DNA of 64,000 nt from NCBI RefSeq assembly GCF_004217145.1, contig NZ_SHKR01000014.1:124001-188000 (forward strand), read 5' to 3'. This stretch comes from Kribbella rubisoli (GTDB lineage: Bacteria; Actinomycetota; Actinomycetes; Propionibacteriales; Kribbellaceae). The number at the start of each line of letters is the position of its first letter. The first letter of the stretch is position 1. A program made the translations under genes and the position numbers. Shown one piece after another: positions 1-8,963 of this stretch. The notes beneath the pieces were generated by a model. It saw only the letters and a program-made list of their open reading frames with translations. It searched no databases and was not told the DNA's origin.

Positions 1-342
1 GGGGTTCGGGTTCGGCACCATGCCCATCCGCAGCGCGCGGTCGGACAGGTTCTGCGGCGACTCGAGCGTGCGGACCTGCTTCTCCAGCAGCTCCTGCTGG
101 TCGCGCAGCTGATCCGCCTGGCTGCTCAGCTTGGTGACCTCGAACGTCCCGCTCTGCAGTTGCGTGTTCAGCAGCAGCAGACCGACCAGTCCGGCGGCCA
201 GCAGCGACACCACGAAGATGACGAACGGCATCCGCGGCGGCCGGAACGGCGCGCCGTACACCACCCTGAGCCGCGGCTCAGAGCGCTTCTTCGCAGGGAC
301 AGGCGTCACCCGCGCCTTCTGCGGGCTGAAGACAGTACTCAT
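1..342 (-). CDS. ftsL: FtsL-like septum formation protein, 3' end outside window
   Basis: The 114 visible residues show the small bitopic division protein layout. There is a basic cytoplasmic N-terminus, one membrane segment at about residues 39-59, then a heptad-like Leu/Gln-rich stretch (66-95) suited to a coiled coil, ending near a Met-Val-Pro motif. FtsL acts at the divisome with FtsB and FtsQ. The ATG overlaps the rsmH stop as TGATG, so translation is probably coupled to rsmH. Position directly after mraZ-rsmH is the standard dcw order, which supports the call more than sequence does, because FtsL is poorly conserved. The gene continues beyond base 1. Confidence 0.8.
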   Translation of the reverse strand, partial: MSTVFSPQKARVTPVPAKKRSEPRLRVVYGAPFRPPRMPFVIFVVSLLAAGLVGLLLLNTQLQSGTFEVTKLSSQADQLRDQQELLEKQVRTLESPQNLSDRALRMGMVPNPNP

Positions 343-1307
343 CAGGCCACCAGTCCCTTCTCCCGGATTCGTGTCGCCGCCCGCACCCGAGCGGACGCGG
401 CCCGCGGATTCGCCGCGACCTCTTCCTCGGTCGGGCGCTCGGCGCCGCGGGTCAGTAGTTTCAGATAGGGCTCATGTCCGGCCGGGATCACCGGCAGGTC
501 GTCCGGTACGTCGCTCTTCGTGCCGGCCGCCAATGCCTGCTTGGTGATCCGGTCCTCGAGCGAGTGGTAGCTCATGACCACGATCCGCCCGTGCAACGCC
601 AGCGCCTGCAGTGCTGCGGGCAGGGCGCGACGCAGTACGTCGAGCTCGCCGTTCACCTCGATCCGCAGCGCCTGGAAGGTCCGCTTCGCAGGGTGTCCCC
701 CGGTCCGCCGGGCCGCCTGCGGAATCGCGTTCCGCACCAGCTCGGACAGCCGCGCGCTGTTCGTGAACGGTTCGGTCTCCCGCTCGCGCACGATCCGGTC
801 CGCGATCCGGCGGGCGAACTTCTCCTCGCCGTACTGGAACAGGATCCGGGCCAGGTCGGCCGCGCTGTAGGTGTTGACGATGTCGGCCGCCGTGGTCGGG
901 CCGGTCGAGTCCATCCGCATGTCCAGCGGCGCGTCCTGCGAGTACGCGAACCCGCGGTCGGCCTCGTCCAGCTGCATCGACGAGACGCCGAGGTCGAACA
1001 GGATCCCGTCGATCGCCGGTACGTCGAGATCCGCGAGTGCGCGCGGAAGCTGGTCGTACACGGCGTGCACGAGCGTGATCCGCTCCTCGTACGGCGCCAG
1101 TCGCTCACCGGCCAGCCGCAGCGCGGCCGGGTCCCGGTCGAAGCCGATCAGCCGGATGTCGGGGAACTCCCGCAGGAACGCCTCGGAGTGACCGCCGAGG
1201 CCGAGGGTCGCGTCGACGAAGACAGCGCCGGGATGCGCGAGTGCCGGCGCCAGCAGCGCGACCACGCGCTCCAGCATCACCGGCACATGCCGCTCCGCAG
1301 CGTTCAT
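342..1307 (-). CDS. rsmH: 16S rRNA (cytosine(1402)-N(4))-methyltransferase RsmH (MraW)
   Basis: RsmH uses SAM to methylate N4 of C1402 in the 16S rRNA decoding centre. The 321-residue protein has the family length. It starts with the HVPVML signature (residues 7-12), has the SAM-binding loop [10 protein letters not shown] (32-41), the family motif [11 protein letters not shown] (104-114), and the C-terminal RTFQALRI and SYHSLEDR motifs. It is second in the minus-strand mraZ-rsmH-ftsL order, 230 bp after mraZ, and overlaps ftsL by one base. The family call is secure. Confidence 0.97.
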   Translation of the reverse strand: MNAAERHVPVMLERVVALLAPALAHPGAVFVDATLGLGGHSEAFLREFPDIRLIGFDRDPAALRLAGERLAPYEERITLVHAVYDQLPRALADLDVPAIDGILFDLGVSSMQLDEADRGFAYSQDAPLDMRMDSTGPTTAADIVNTYSAADLARILFQYGEEKFARRIADRIVRERETEPFTNSARLSELVRNAIPQAARRTGGHPAKRTFQALRIEVNGELDVLRRALPAALQALALHGRIVVMSYHSLEDRITKQALAAGTKSDVPDDLPVIPAGHEPYLKLLTRGAERPTEEEVAANPRAASARVRAATRIREKGLVA

Positions 1308-1373
1308 CTCGACCCTTCCCGTCGCCGCGGGAGCGACCCTGCCCCCGCAGGTCTTGTGTGGTACGTAGACAGC

Positions 1374-1489
1374 ACCGTCCGGTCAGATCGCGGGTACGCC
1401 TCCCGGGGAAGTACCTGATGGCCTTGGCGCCGGGGAAGTGACGCCAACACTGCAGGTCGGAAGTCGGACCCGTGATCTCACCGGACGGT
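1374..1489. repeat. Imperfect inverted repeat between mraZ and rsmH
   Basis: A 20-bp arm at 1374-1393 (ACCGTCCGGTCAGATCGCGG) is matched in reverse complement at 1470-1489 with two mismatches, leaving a 76-nt loop. It lies in the non-coding gap between mraZ and rsmH. It could form a long RNA hairpin affecting rsmH expression or be a remnant duplication. No U-tract follows, so it is not a standard terminator. Confidence 0.5.
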
Positions 1490-1537
1490 CGGTGTGTCCT
1501 CGCACTCTGTTCAGCTGTCCATCGTTCATCTGTGCAG

Positions 1538-1969
1538 CTAGAAGATGCCTGGCAGCACTTCCTCGGAGAGGTCGGCGAACGCCTGCTCCTGCTCCGCGGA
1601 GTACCGGTTCCAGTTCTCCGTGTTCCAGATCTCCACCCGGTTCATCGCCCCGATGACGACGCAGTCGCGATCCAGTGACGCGTAATCGCGCAGCATCGGT
1701 GGGATGGTGACCCGGCCCTGCTTGTCCGGCATCTCGTTGGAGGCGCCGGCGAACAACATCCGTAGGTAGTCCCGCGCACCCTTGTTGGTGATCGGAGCCT
1801 GCTTCAACTGCTCGGTCAGCTGGACGAACTCACGCTCCGGCCACACGGACAGCGATCGCTCCTGCCCACGTGTGATCACCAGACCGTCGGCCAGCTCGTC
1901 GCGGAACTTCGCCGGCAGGAACAGCCGGCCCTTGTCGTCGAGCTTGGGGAAGTGAGTTCCGAGGAACAC
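1538..1969 (-). CDS. mraZ: Transcriptional regulator MraZ
   Basis: MraZ is a DNA-binding repressor of the dcw cluster built from two SpoVT/AbrB-like halves that assemble into a ring. The 143-residue product begins [20 protein letters not shown], the first AbrB-like half, and a second copy is seen around residues 75-120 ([14 protein letters not shown]). The start is GTG at 1967-1969, preceded six bases away by GGAGGTG, an almost ideal ribosome-binding site. The upstream region carries phased GTGG boxes typical of MraZ autoregulation. It heads the minus-strand division cluster and is divergent from moxR. Confidence 0.97.
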   Translation of the reverse strand: MFLGTHFPKLDDKGRLFLPAKFRDELADGLVITRGQERSLSVWPEREFVQLTEQLKQAPITNKGARDYLRMLFAGASNEMPDKQGRVTIPPMLRDYASLDRDCVVIGAMNRVEIWNTENWNRYSAEQEQAFADLSEEVLPGIF

Positions 1970-2013
1970 GCTCCACCTCCCCGTTGCGGACTCTCCGACT
2001 CAGGCGAGTGTTT

Positions 2014-2067
2014 CCACCACTTCAGTTCCACTGCGCTCCACCTTACTCCACTTTCCACCACCGTCAA
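2014..2067 (-). promoter_or_regulatory. mraZ promoter with MraZ-box array
   Basis: On the minus strand TTGACG (2062-2067) and TAAGGT (2040-2045), 16 bp apart, form a sigma-A-type promoter. GTGG boxes, read here as CCAC, begin at 2017, 2028, 2038, 2048 and 2058, giving spacings of 11, 10, 10 and 10 bp; extra overlapping CCAC units occur at 2014 and 2055. The array covers the -35/-10 region. MraZ proteins are known to bind short T/GTGG-type direct repeats with 10-bp period, so autorepression is expected. Confidence 0.8.
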
Positions 2068-2150
2068 CCAACTTCCGCCCCCTTCCGCCCCAGCGCCGCC
2101 TGAATCCCACGCCTGCTTTCCCGCGTGTCGCTGCCGGCTCAGCCGTTGAG

Positions 2151-2191
2151 TCCTCCACTTCGCTCCACTCCCTTCCTCCACTTCGCTCCAC
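2151..2191. promoter_or_regulatory. Second MraZ-like box cluster, 18-bp direct repeat
   Basis: The 18-mer TCCTCCACTTCGCTCCAC occurs at 2151-2168 and again at 2174-2191, 23 bp apart. Each copy contains two CCAC/GTGG boxes exactly 10 bp apart (2155/2165 and 2178/2188), the same half-site and phasing as in the mraZ promoter. It lies about 180 bp upstream of mraZ and may be an auxiliary MraZ site also affecting the divergent moxR operon. Confidence 0.6.
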
Positions 2192-2426
2192 CGAGGGCCC
2201 GATGAACCATTCGGCGCGGTTTGTCGTGAACCTTCTACGGGCTCCGAACGTCGTACGGCGCACGCATGCTTTTCCCGCCCGTACGCTTGGAGGGACGACT
2301 CCGACCCCGTGAGGGCGTGCGCCGATGAACACCGAAACGCCAGGTAACGAAACCCCCGCCGCACTAGGCCCGACCCCTACAGCGGGTGAGAATGTGTCGG
2401 CAGTCAACGAATGGGGAGGACACAGA

Positions 2427-3419
2427 GTGAGCACCACCGCGACCAGCTCGCCGCTGGCAGGAGCCGGGGACTTCGACGAGCTGTCCGAGGTGGCGGGCCG
2501 CGTCCGCCGGGCCATGGAGCAGGTGATCGAGGGCAAACCCGACGTGGTCGAGGTCGCCATCACCGTGCTGCTGGCCGAGGGACATCTACTGATCGAGGAC
2601 GTGCCGGGCGTCGGCAAGACGATGCTGGCGAAGGCGCTGGCGAAGTCGATCGACTGCACTGTGCGCCGGATCCAGTTCACACCGGACCTGCTGCCGTCGG
2701 ACATCACCGGCGTCTCCGTCTTCAACCAGGAGATCCGCGACTTCGAGTTCAAGCCCGGCGCGGTGTTCGCGAACATCGTCGTCGGCGACGAGATCAACCG
2801 TGCCTCGCCGAAGACCCAGGCCGCGTTGCTGGAGTCGATGGAGGAGCGCCAGGTCACCGTCGACACCACGACGTACCACCTGGACGCACCGTTCATGGTC
2901 ATCGCGACGCAGAACCCGATCGAGATGGAAGGCACCTACCCGCTGCCCGAGGCGCAGCGCGACCGGTTCATGGCACGCGTCTCGATGGGCTATCCGGAAC
3001 CGGCCGCGGAGCTGCGGATGCTCGACGGGCACGCCGCCGACGACCCGCTGCTGAGTCTGCAGCCGGTCACCGACGGCCAGCAGATCCTGCGGCTGGTCAA
3101 GACGGTGCAGTCCGTGCACGTGTCCGAGTCGGTCAAGGAGTACGCCGTCGCCCTGGTCGGCGCGACCCGGCGGTCGCAGGAGCTCCGGCTCGGCGCCAGC
3201 CCGCGGTCGACGCTGCACCTGATCCGGGCGGCGCGTGCGGCGGCCGCGCTCGACGCACGCGAGTTCGTACTGCCTGACGACATCCAGGAGCTCGCGGTGC
3301 CGGTCCTCGCGCACCGGGTTCTCCCAGCGGCTGAGGCGCATCTCGGTGGGCGCGGATCAGCCGACATCATCTCCGGGTTGGTGTCCAGCGTGGCCCTCCC
3401 CCGCACCCGCCGGGACTGA
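2427..3419 (+). CDS. MoxR-family AAA+ ATPase
   Basis: This is a MoxR-type AAA+ chaperone ATPase that probably remodels or activates a partner with the downstream DUF58 protein. Counting from the GTG at 2427, Walker A (DVPGVGKT) lies at residues 58-65 and Walker B (VVGDEINRA) around 118-126. The sensor motif ATQNP and the arginine-finger region follow. I chose GTG 2427 because GGGGAGGA sits six bases upstream; it gives 330 residues, the usual family length. An in-frame ATG at 2325 would add 34 low-complexity residues without a clear ribosome site. It is followed after three bases by the DUF58 gene. Confidence 0.92.
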   Translation: MSTTATSSPLAGAGDFDELSEVAGRVRRAMEQVIEGKPDVVEVAITVLLAEGHLLIEDVPGVGKTMLAKALAKSIDCTVRRIQFTPDLLPSDITGVSVFNQEIRDFEFKPGAVFANIVVGDEINRASPKTQAALLESMEERQVTVDTTTYHLDAPFMVIATQNPIEMEGTYPLPEAQRDRFMARVSMGYPEPAAELRMLDGHAADDPLLSLQPVTDGQQILRLVKTVQSVHVSESVKEYAVALVGATRRSQELRLGASPRSTLHLIRAARAAAALDAREFVLPDDIQELAVPVLAHRVLPAAEAHLGGRGSADIISGLVSSVALPRTRRD

Positions 3420-3422
3420 GAC

Positions 3423-4709
3423 ATGCGGCAGGCACTGCGCGGACTGACCACCAGAGGGCGGGCGTTCGTCGCAGCCGGTCTCACCGCATCGCTGTGCGCG
3501 CTGCTGCTCGGCCAGAAGGACCTGCTGCGCGTCGGCATCCTGCTGGCGGCGTTGCCGGTCGTCGCGGCGCTCGTCGTCGGCCGGACGCGGCTGCGCCTGC
3601 AGGTACGGCGGAGCCTCGCGCCGGACCAGGTTCCGGTCGGGACGCAGGCCACCGTGGAGCTGACCCTGAGCAATCAGGGCCGGATGCCCGCGGGCCTGCT
3701 GCTGCTCGAGGACCGCATTCCTTATGTACTAGGTCACCGGCCGCGGTTCGTCGTCGACCGTGTCAGCCCGAACTGGCGTCGTACGGTCACGTATCCGGTC
3801 AAGTCCGACGTCCGTGGACTGTTCCAGGTCGGGCCGTTGATGCTGACGGTGGCAGACCCGTTCGGGCTGGTGGAGACCAGCCGGACGTTCACGCGCAGCC
3901 AGCACCTGCTGGTCACGCCGCGGGTCTACCGGCTGCCCGAGATCCGTCTCGGTGCAGACCGGGCCGGCTCGGGCGAGAACCGGCCGCGGGCAATCGCCTC
4001 TGCTGGTGAGGAGGACGCGACGGTCCGCGAGTACCGCGACGGTGACGACCTGCGACGGGTGCACTGGCGGTCGACGGCTCGCCGCGGTGAGCTGATGGTT
4101 CGCCGCGAGGAGCAGCCCTGGCAGAGCCGGTGCGCGTTGTTCCTGGACGCGCGGACGATCTCGCACCACGGCCACGGTCCGTCGTCCAGCCTGGAGTGGG
4201 CCGTCAGCGCGGCCGCGTCGGCCGGCATCGACCGGATCCGGCGCGGGTACGTGACCACGATGCTCGGCGGGCCGACCACGCTGAACGCGATCACCCACCG
4301 GACCTCCGCGTCGGTGCATCAGCCACTCAACCAGCAGCAACTGCTGACCGAGTGCGCGACTGTCGAGGAGCACAAGTACGCCGAGCTCGGTCCACTGCTG
4401 ACCGTCGACCGGCACGCGCAGGAGCCGAGCCTGGTGATCGCGATCGTCGGCGCCTGCAGCACCGACGACGTCATCGCCCTGAACCGCTGGCGGACCAGCC
4501 AGGCGACGGGAGTCGCCCTGCTGCTCGACGCCGCGAGCTGGGCGGTCGGTGCCGAGGCGACCGAGAAGGCGGCCCGGCTGACCGCCGCCACAGACGCGAC
4601 TGAGAACGAACTACGCCGCAACGGCTGGCGAGTAGCCAGAGTCCGCCGCGGCGACCACCTCCCCACCGTGTGGTCCGGCCTAGGACTACGGAGCGGACGG
4701 ATCGCATGA
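3423..4709 (+). CDS. DUF58 domain-containing membrane protein
   Basis: The 428-residue protein has two N-terminal hydrophobic segments (about 13-30 and 36-52). The DUF58 core follows, including the diagnostic stretch around residues 198-223 with REYRDGDDLRRVHWRSTAR. DUF58 proteins resemble von Willebrand A folds and are nearly always encoded next to MoxR ATPases and transglutaminase-like proteins. That three-gene arrangement is exactly what is seen here. The biochemical role of the family is unsettled; an envelope function is inferred from context. The ATG begins three bases after the moxR stop. Confidence 0.93.
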   Translation: MRQALRGLTTRGRAFVAAGLTASLCALLLGQKDLLRVGILLAALPVVAALVVGRTRLRLQVRRSLAPDQVPVGTQATVELTLSNQGRMPAGLLLLEDRIPYVLGHRPRFVVDRVSPNWRRTVTYPVKSDVRGLFQVGPLMLTVADPFGLVETSRTFTRSQHLLVTPRVYRLPEIRLGADRAGSGENRPRAIASAGEEDATVREYRDGDDLRRVHWRSTARRGELMVRREEQPWQSRCALFLDARTISHHGHGPSSSLEWAVSAAASAGIDRIRRGYVTTMLGGPTTLNAITHRTSASVHQPLNQQQLLTECATVEEHKYAELGPLLTVDRHAQEPSLVIAIVGACSTDDVIALNRWRTSQATGVALLLDAASWAVGAEATEKAARLTAATDATENELRRNGWRVARVRRGDHLPTVWSGLGLRSGRIA

Positions 4710-4749
4710 CTGTATTGATGCCACGCCTCAGTCCAGGCCGGGAGGCCTC

Positions 4750-7110
4750 GTGACCGGTCACGCAAGGATCTCTATCGCTGCTTGGGGAGCGACTGTTCTC
4801 GGGTCGCTCGTGCTGACGCCGGTGTTCTCCGGGCCGTTCCTGTTCATCAGCGCGTTCCTGTGCGCGGTGGTGACAGGGATCGGGGTCCTGCTGCAGAACC
4901 TGCGGACCCCGCGGATCGTCGTACCGATCGTTCAGCTGTTCGCGCTGGTGGAGCTGTTGTCGCTGTTCTTCCTGCACGGGACGATGAAGTTCGGGCTGAT
5001 TCCGTGGAAGGCGACCGCGCTCGAGTTCAACTCGCAGATGGTCGACGCGATGGACTCGATCAACCGATTCAGCGCGCCGCTGCCGCAGGACTCTCATCTG
5101 ACGCTGTTCGCGGTTTCGGTGATCACTGCGACCGGGCTGCTGATCCACATCATCGCCGTACAGCTGCGGCAGGCCGCGTGGTCGGGCTTGCTGCTGCTGA
5201 TCATGTACACGGTGCCTGCCGCGACCGTGCACGGCGGTCTGCCGGCACTGCTGTTCATCCCGCCGGCGATCGGCTACATCGTCCTGCTGTCGGCGGAAGG
5301 CCGCAGCCGGCTCAGCCGGTGGGGCCGCCGGATCTCGGGCGTTTCGCACCTCGACGCGGCCGAGCCTGTCGAGGCGTCGGCACTCGGCCAGGCAGGTCGT
5401 CGGATCGGGCTGACCGTCGTCGCGATCGCTGCTCTCCTGCCCGCCTTGCTGCCTGCCCTGCCGGAAGGTGTCATCGGCAACGGTCTGGCGGGTGGCGGCA
5501 CCGCCAACGGGCTCGGCGCGTCGATCTCGTCGACCGACCCGATGCTCGACATGGGCAAGAACCTGAAGCGTGGCGACAACGTCGTCGCACTCACCTACAA
5601 AGGCGGCCCGTCCGGCGGAACGTACCTGCGACTGACTGCGCTCGACCTCTTCGACGGCAACACCTGGCGGATCGCGCCGCGGGGGGACGAAGGGCACAAG
5701 ATCAGCGGCGACGTGACGCCGCCGCCCGGGTACTCCGGTGATCTGTCGAAGGTCTCGCAGAGCAACATGGAGATCGACGTCACCCGGACGTTCCGCTCCC
5801 AGTTCGCCCCGGTCCCGTACCCGCTGCACTCGATCTCGCTGAAGAAGGACTGGCAGTACGACGCGGAGGCGCTGGACGTCGTCTCGACGAACGGGTCGAT
5901 CGTCGCCGGTAAGAAGTACAAGCTCTCGTCGTACGACATACAACCGACGCCGCAGCAGTTGCACGACTCGATCACCACGGCCGGCCCGGACCAGTACACG
6001 CTGGTGGTTCCGCAGAAGACGCCGAACGACATCAAGCAGAAGACGTTCGAGGTCACCGCCGCCGCCGGGGACAACAAGTTCGAGGCCGCGGTGCTGATCC
6101 AGAACTGGTTCCGCAGCGGCGACTTCACCTACAGCACCGCGAACGCCAAGGGCAGCGGAATGACCGCGCTCGAGGACTTCCTGCTGAAGAACAAGACCGG
6201 GTACTGCGAGCAGTTCGCGACCGGGATGGCGCTGATGGCGCGGATCATGGGGATCCCTTCGCGGGTCGGGATCGGCTTCCTGCCCGGGCAGGCCGGCAAG
6301 GACGGCGAGTTCACCGTCCGGATGCACGACATGCACGCGTGGCCGGAGCTGTACTTCCAGGGCATCGGCTGGGTCCGGTTCGAGCCGACGCCGTCCGCCC
6401 GCGTCTCGGCCACGCCGAACTGGACCGTGCCCGCGACCGGCGACGCGACCAGCCCGACGACCGTGCCGACCACCGTGCCGAGCACGCCGGGCGCCGGCGA
6501 TACCCCGGGGATCGACAAGCCGCGGCACGACCCGAACCTGCCGGACCAGAGCGGCATCCCGATCGTTGACTCCGGCAACTGGTTCACCAACGGCGGCGGA
6601 CAGGTCATCGCCGGCGTACTCGGTGCCGGCCTGCTGCTGTGCATCCCGTGGATGATCCGCGCGGCCACCCGACGACGCCGCTTCCTGCGGCCGCCGGGGC
6701 GGGTAAGCGCCGAGGGGCTGTGGGCGGAGATCCGCGACACGGCACGAGATCTGGGCCTCGACTGGTCCGAGATCTCCACGCCCCGCCAGACTGGCCAGTG
6801 GCTGCTCACCAAGCTCCCCGACGAAACCCATCCGGCGGCCCGCAAACTGGCCCGCGGGATCGAAGCCCTCCGGTACGCCGGCGACGCTGATCCCGAACTC
6901 GACCTCCGCCCGGAGGCAACCGCCATCCGCAAGGCCCTATGGACCCGAGCCTCACGCCGCCGCCGCCTGCGCGCCCGCTTCCTCCCCCCGTCCTGGCGCT
7001 GGTACCTGAACCGAGGCAGCACAGAAGCCTCAGACCTCCTGGACGAATTCGACCTCCTACTAGCCCGCCTGCGCGCCTTGGTCCTCCCCAAACGTGCCCA
7101 CACCAACTAG
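4750..7110 (+). CDS. TgpA-type membrane transglutaminase-like protein (DUF3488 / transglutaminase core / DUF4129)
   Basis: The 786-residue protein has an N-terminal multi-pass membrane domain (residues about 5-235) and an extracytoplasmic transglutaminase-like core. It ends with another membrane segment near 618-640 and a cytoplasmic DUF4129-like tail. The catalytic cysteine is C486 in GYCEQFATG and the histidine is H529 in MHAWPEL. The expected third acidic residue is Glu in RFEPTP rather than Asp, which I believe is common in this subfamily. A Thr/Pro-rich linker (about 555-600) precedes the last membrane segment. GTG at 4750 has GGGAGG upstream. It ends the moxR-DUF58-transglutaminase operon. 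Confidence 0.93.
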   Translation: MTGHARISIAAWGATVLGSLVLTPVFSGPFLFISAFLCAVVTGIGVLLQNLRTPRIVVPIVQLFALVELLSLFFLHGTMKFGLIPWKATALEFNSQMVDAMDSINRFSAPLPQDSHLTLFAVSVITATGLLIHIIAVQLRQAAWSGLLLLIMYTVPAATVHGGLPALLFIPPAIGYIVLLSAEGRSRLSRWGRRISGVSHLDAAEPVEASALGQAGRRIGLTVVAIAALLPALLPALPEGVIGNGLAGGGTANGLGASISSTDPMLDMGKNLKRGDNVVALTYKGGPSGGTYLRLTALDLFDGNTWRIAPRGDEGHKISGDVTPPPGYSGDLSKVSQSNMEIDVTRTFRSQFAPVPYPLHSISLKKDWQYDAEALDVVSTNGSIVAGKKYKLSSYDIQPTPQQLHDSITTAGPDQYTLVVPQKTPNDIKQKTFEVTAAAGDNKFEAAVLIQNWFRSGDFTYSTANAKGSGMTALEDFLLKNKTGYCEQFATGMALMARIMGIPSRVGIGFLPGQAGKDGEFTVRMHDMHAWPELYFQGIGWVRFEPTPSARVSATPNWTVPATGDATSPTTVPTTVPSTPGAGDTPGIDKPRHDPNLPDQSGIPIVDSGNWFTNGGGQVIAGVLGAGLLLCIPWMIRAATRRRRFLRPPGRVSAEGLWAEIRDTARDLGLDWSEISTPRQTGQWLLTKLPDETHPAARKLARGIEALRYAGDADPELDLRPEATAIRKALWTRASRRRRLRARFLPPSWRWYLNRGSTEASDLLDEFDLLLARLRALVLPKRAHTN

Positions 7111-7318
7111 CAACCGGGGTGCGTGAGCAGCCGCCCACGCTCCCCAGCAACAGCCGGACGACGAACGAGCCGCTGGCACCGAGCAGTCGCCTGAGCCTGC
7201 TCGGGCGTGGGTTCACCCCGACGCAAAGCGTCGGCCCTGCGCCAGCGCGACAGCGCTGTCAGTTCGCTCGCGTGGGTGGCGCGGCTAGCGGCGTCGGCTC
7301 TACCTCGGGGAAAACCAG

Positions 7319-7347
7319 CACACCCGTGCCGCGGGGGCACGGGTGTG
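7319..7347. terminator. Strong hairpin between convergent genes
   Basis: CACACCCGTGCC (7319-7330) pairs perfectly with GGCACGGGTGTG (7336-7347) across a 5-nt loop. It lies between the plus-strand transglutaminase gene and the minus-strand DUF3040 gene. Read on the minus strand a TTTT run follows a few bases after the stem, so it may terminate DUF3040 transcription more efficiently than the opposite operon. The rest of the 250-bp gap shows nothing recognisable. Confidence 0.75.
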
Positions 7348-7362
7348 GGAAAAGGTTGTGGG

Positions 7363-7764
7363 TTAGAGGTCTTCGTCGCGGCGGCGGCGCCAGCGGTCTT
7401 CCATGCGTTCCATGAAGCTGCCGGAGGAGTCGTGCTTGGTCCGGTGGCGTTTGGTGGTCGGCGGCGGCGGGATGTCGTCGGACTCCCCCGCGTTGCTGAT
7501 CCGCTTCATGCTCAGCGCCGCGATGTACAGACACGCGACCATCATCACGAAGCCGACGACGCCGATGATGGTGTTGGGGATGATCGCACCGGTCATCAGT
7601 ACGACGATGCCCAGCACAAATCCAACGCCGGCAAGCACTGCCCGCCGCTTGTAGTACAAGCGCACATTGGTTCCCCGCATGGCGGAAACGAACTTCGGGT
7701 CTTCCGCAGCGAGGGCGCGTTCGAGCTGCTCGAACTGGCGCTGCTCTTCTTCCGAGAGGGGCAC
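7363..7764 (-). CDS. DUF3040 domain-containing membrane protein
   Basis: The protein starts with PLSEEEQRQFEQLERAL, the signature of actinobacterial DUF3040 proteins, and has two adjacent hydrophobic segments in its middle. The C-terminus is charged (MERMEDRWRRRRDEDL). I set the start at the GTG at 7762-7764 because GGAGGG lies seven bases upstream; an ATG five codons earlier overlaps that ribosome site. The family's function is unknown. It is often found near the dcw cluster in actinobacteria, consistent with this position. Confidence 0.9.
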   Translation of the reverse strand: MPLSEEEQRQFEQLERALAAEDPKFVSAMRGTNVRLYYKRRAVLAGVGFVLGIVVLMTGAIIPNTIIGVVGFVMMVACLYIAALSMKRISNAGESDDIPPPPTTKRHRTKHDSSGSFMERMEDRWRRRRDEDL

Positions 7765-8021
7765 CGTCGATCCCTCCATGATGAGCGCGATCTCGATAGG
7801 CCGCCTTCAGTCTAGGCCGCAGGTGGCTGACACGAAACCCTGACCGGCTGTCCAGCGCGTCACGGTCCGGCAACTGCCCCGGCAGAACAGGTCCCAAACC
7901 CATGTATTCCGGCGTGTCGCTCACAGTCGGTTCACAGCGACGACCCGGTGACCGTGCCTCAGGTAGCCCGCTCGTCACCCTCCGTCGCGATCGGCCGTAC
8001 GCCGGACCTCCGGCGAACGGC

Positions 8022-8768
8022 TCAGCGCGTCGCGAGAATGTGCAGCTGAGTAGCCAGCGCGCGGAACGCCGGGTGCTGACTGGCGGCGCGCTCGAGCTCG
8101 GCCAGCGAGTCGGCGGCGCCGGGCTCGGAGTCGACGAACGCAGCCGGCACCAGGTCGGCGAATGTCCGCACCCCGTGCACCGTGTGCACCATGAATCCGG
8201 CATCGGCCAGCTGCGCCGTGATCCCGGCCTCGTCGAACCGCCGCGGCATCGGATCGGTCGGACCCCAGCGCCCGTCCGGGTCCTGCAGCGCGATCCGCGC
8301 CTCGGCCAGATGACCGGCCAGCGCACGAGCCAGTACGACGGCGTTGCGCTGGGCAACAAGCAGACTCAGCACGCCGCCCTCCCGCAGCACCGACGCCATC
8401 GCCTGCAGCGCCTGCACCGGGTCGTCGACGACCTCGAGCACGCCATGGCAAAGCACGGCGTCAGCGCTTGACTCCCCCGCCAGCCCGGGGAGCTCCGCCG
8501 CGTCACCCTGGACGCCGCGAACCAGCTTGCTCACGCCCTCGTCGCTGGCCCGTCGCTCCAGCGATGCCAGCGCGTCCGGGCTCGGGTCGACGACCGTCAC
8601 GCGATGTCCTTCTACCGCCAACGGAACCGCGAACCCGCCGGTGCCGCCGCCGAGGTCGACGATGTCCAATCCGCCGCCGGGATCGGTCCGGCTCCGGCCT
8701 GCCAACGCAACGCGCAACGCCTCGCCAACCAACGCCGTACGCAAGCTCCGCCGTCGCCGATCCACCAT
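8022..8768 (-). CDS. SAM-dependent class I methyltransferase
   Basis: The 248-residue protein has a Rossmann-type SAM fold with motif I DLGGGTGGFAVPLA near residue 38 and the acidic end of strand 2 at TVVDPSPDAL. A motif IV region AVLCHGVLEVVDDP follows. The substrate cannot be read from the sequence; a type 11, SmtA-like small-molecule or tRNA methyltransferase is possible. The start is ATG 8766-8768, with GGAGGG four bases upstream; the longer upstream reading has no ribosome site. It is divergent from the cupin gene. Confidence 0.88.
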   Translation of the reverse strand: MVDRRRRSLRTALVGEALRVALAGRSRTDPGGGLDIVDLGGGTGGFAVPLAVEGHRVTVVDPSPDALASLERRASDEGVSKLVRGVQGDAAELPGLAGESSADAVLCHGVLEVVDDPVQALQAMASVLREGGVLSLLVAQRNAVVLARALAGHLAEARIALQDPDGRWGPTDPMPRRFDEAGITAQLADAGFMVHTVHGVRTFADLVPAAFVDSEPGAADSLAELERAASQHPAFRALATQLHILATR

Positions 8769-8963
8769 CAACCCTCCAGCCAGTCCCCCATCAGCACCGC
8801 CGCGCCACACCCTACTTCCACCCCACCCCCCGTCCGGCAGACGGATCCCGTCCGCCGTCAGGTGCCGTCCGTCGTAAGCAGTCCATAAGTTCTGACACCT
8901 ATCGCCTGCCGGGTAGCGGAGCAATGGTGAATGGAAGGGAGAGCCGATCACCAGGGAGGGATC

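Larger units (their letters stand above)
1970..2426. other. Divergent mraZ / moxR intergenic region
   Basis: This 457-bp non-coding stretch holds the mraZ promoter, two clusters of GTGG boxes (2014-2061 and 2151-2191) and a TACGCT -10-like hexamer at 2282-2287 reading toward moxR. The ORFs crossing it lack start sites and protein-like composition, and I judge them to be chance. An in-frame ATG at 2325 exists for moxR, but the better start is the GTG at 2427. Confidence 0.7.

Noticed and set aside
4471-6831. 786-codon open frame antisense to the transglutaminase gene
   Set aside because: It has Arg/Gln/His-rich composition without any domain and lies fully over a well-supported gene; it is a high-GC shadow frame.
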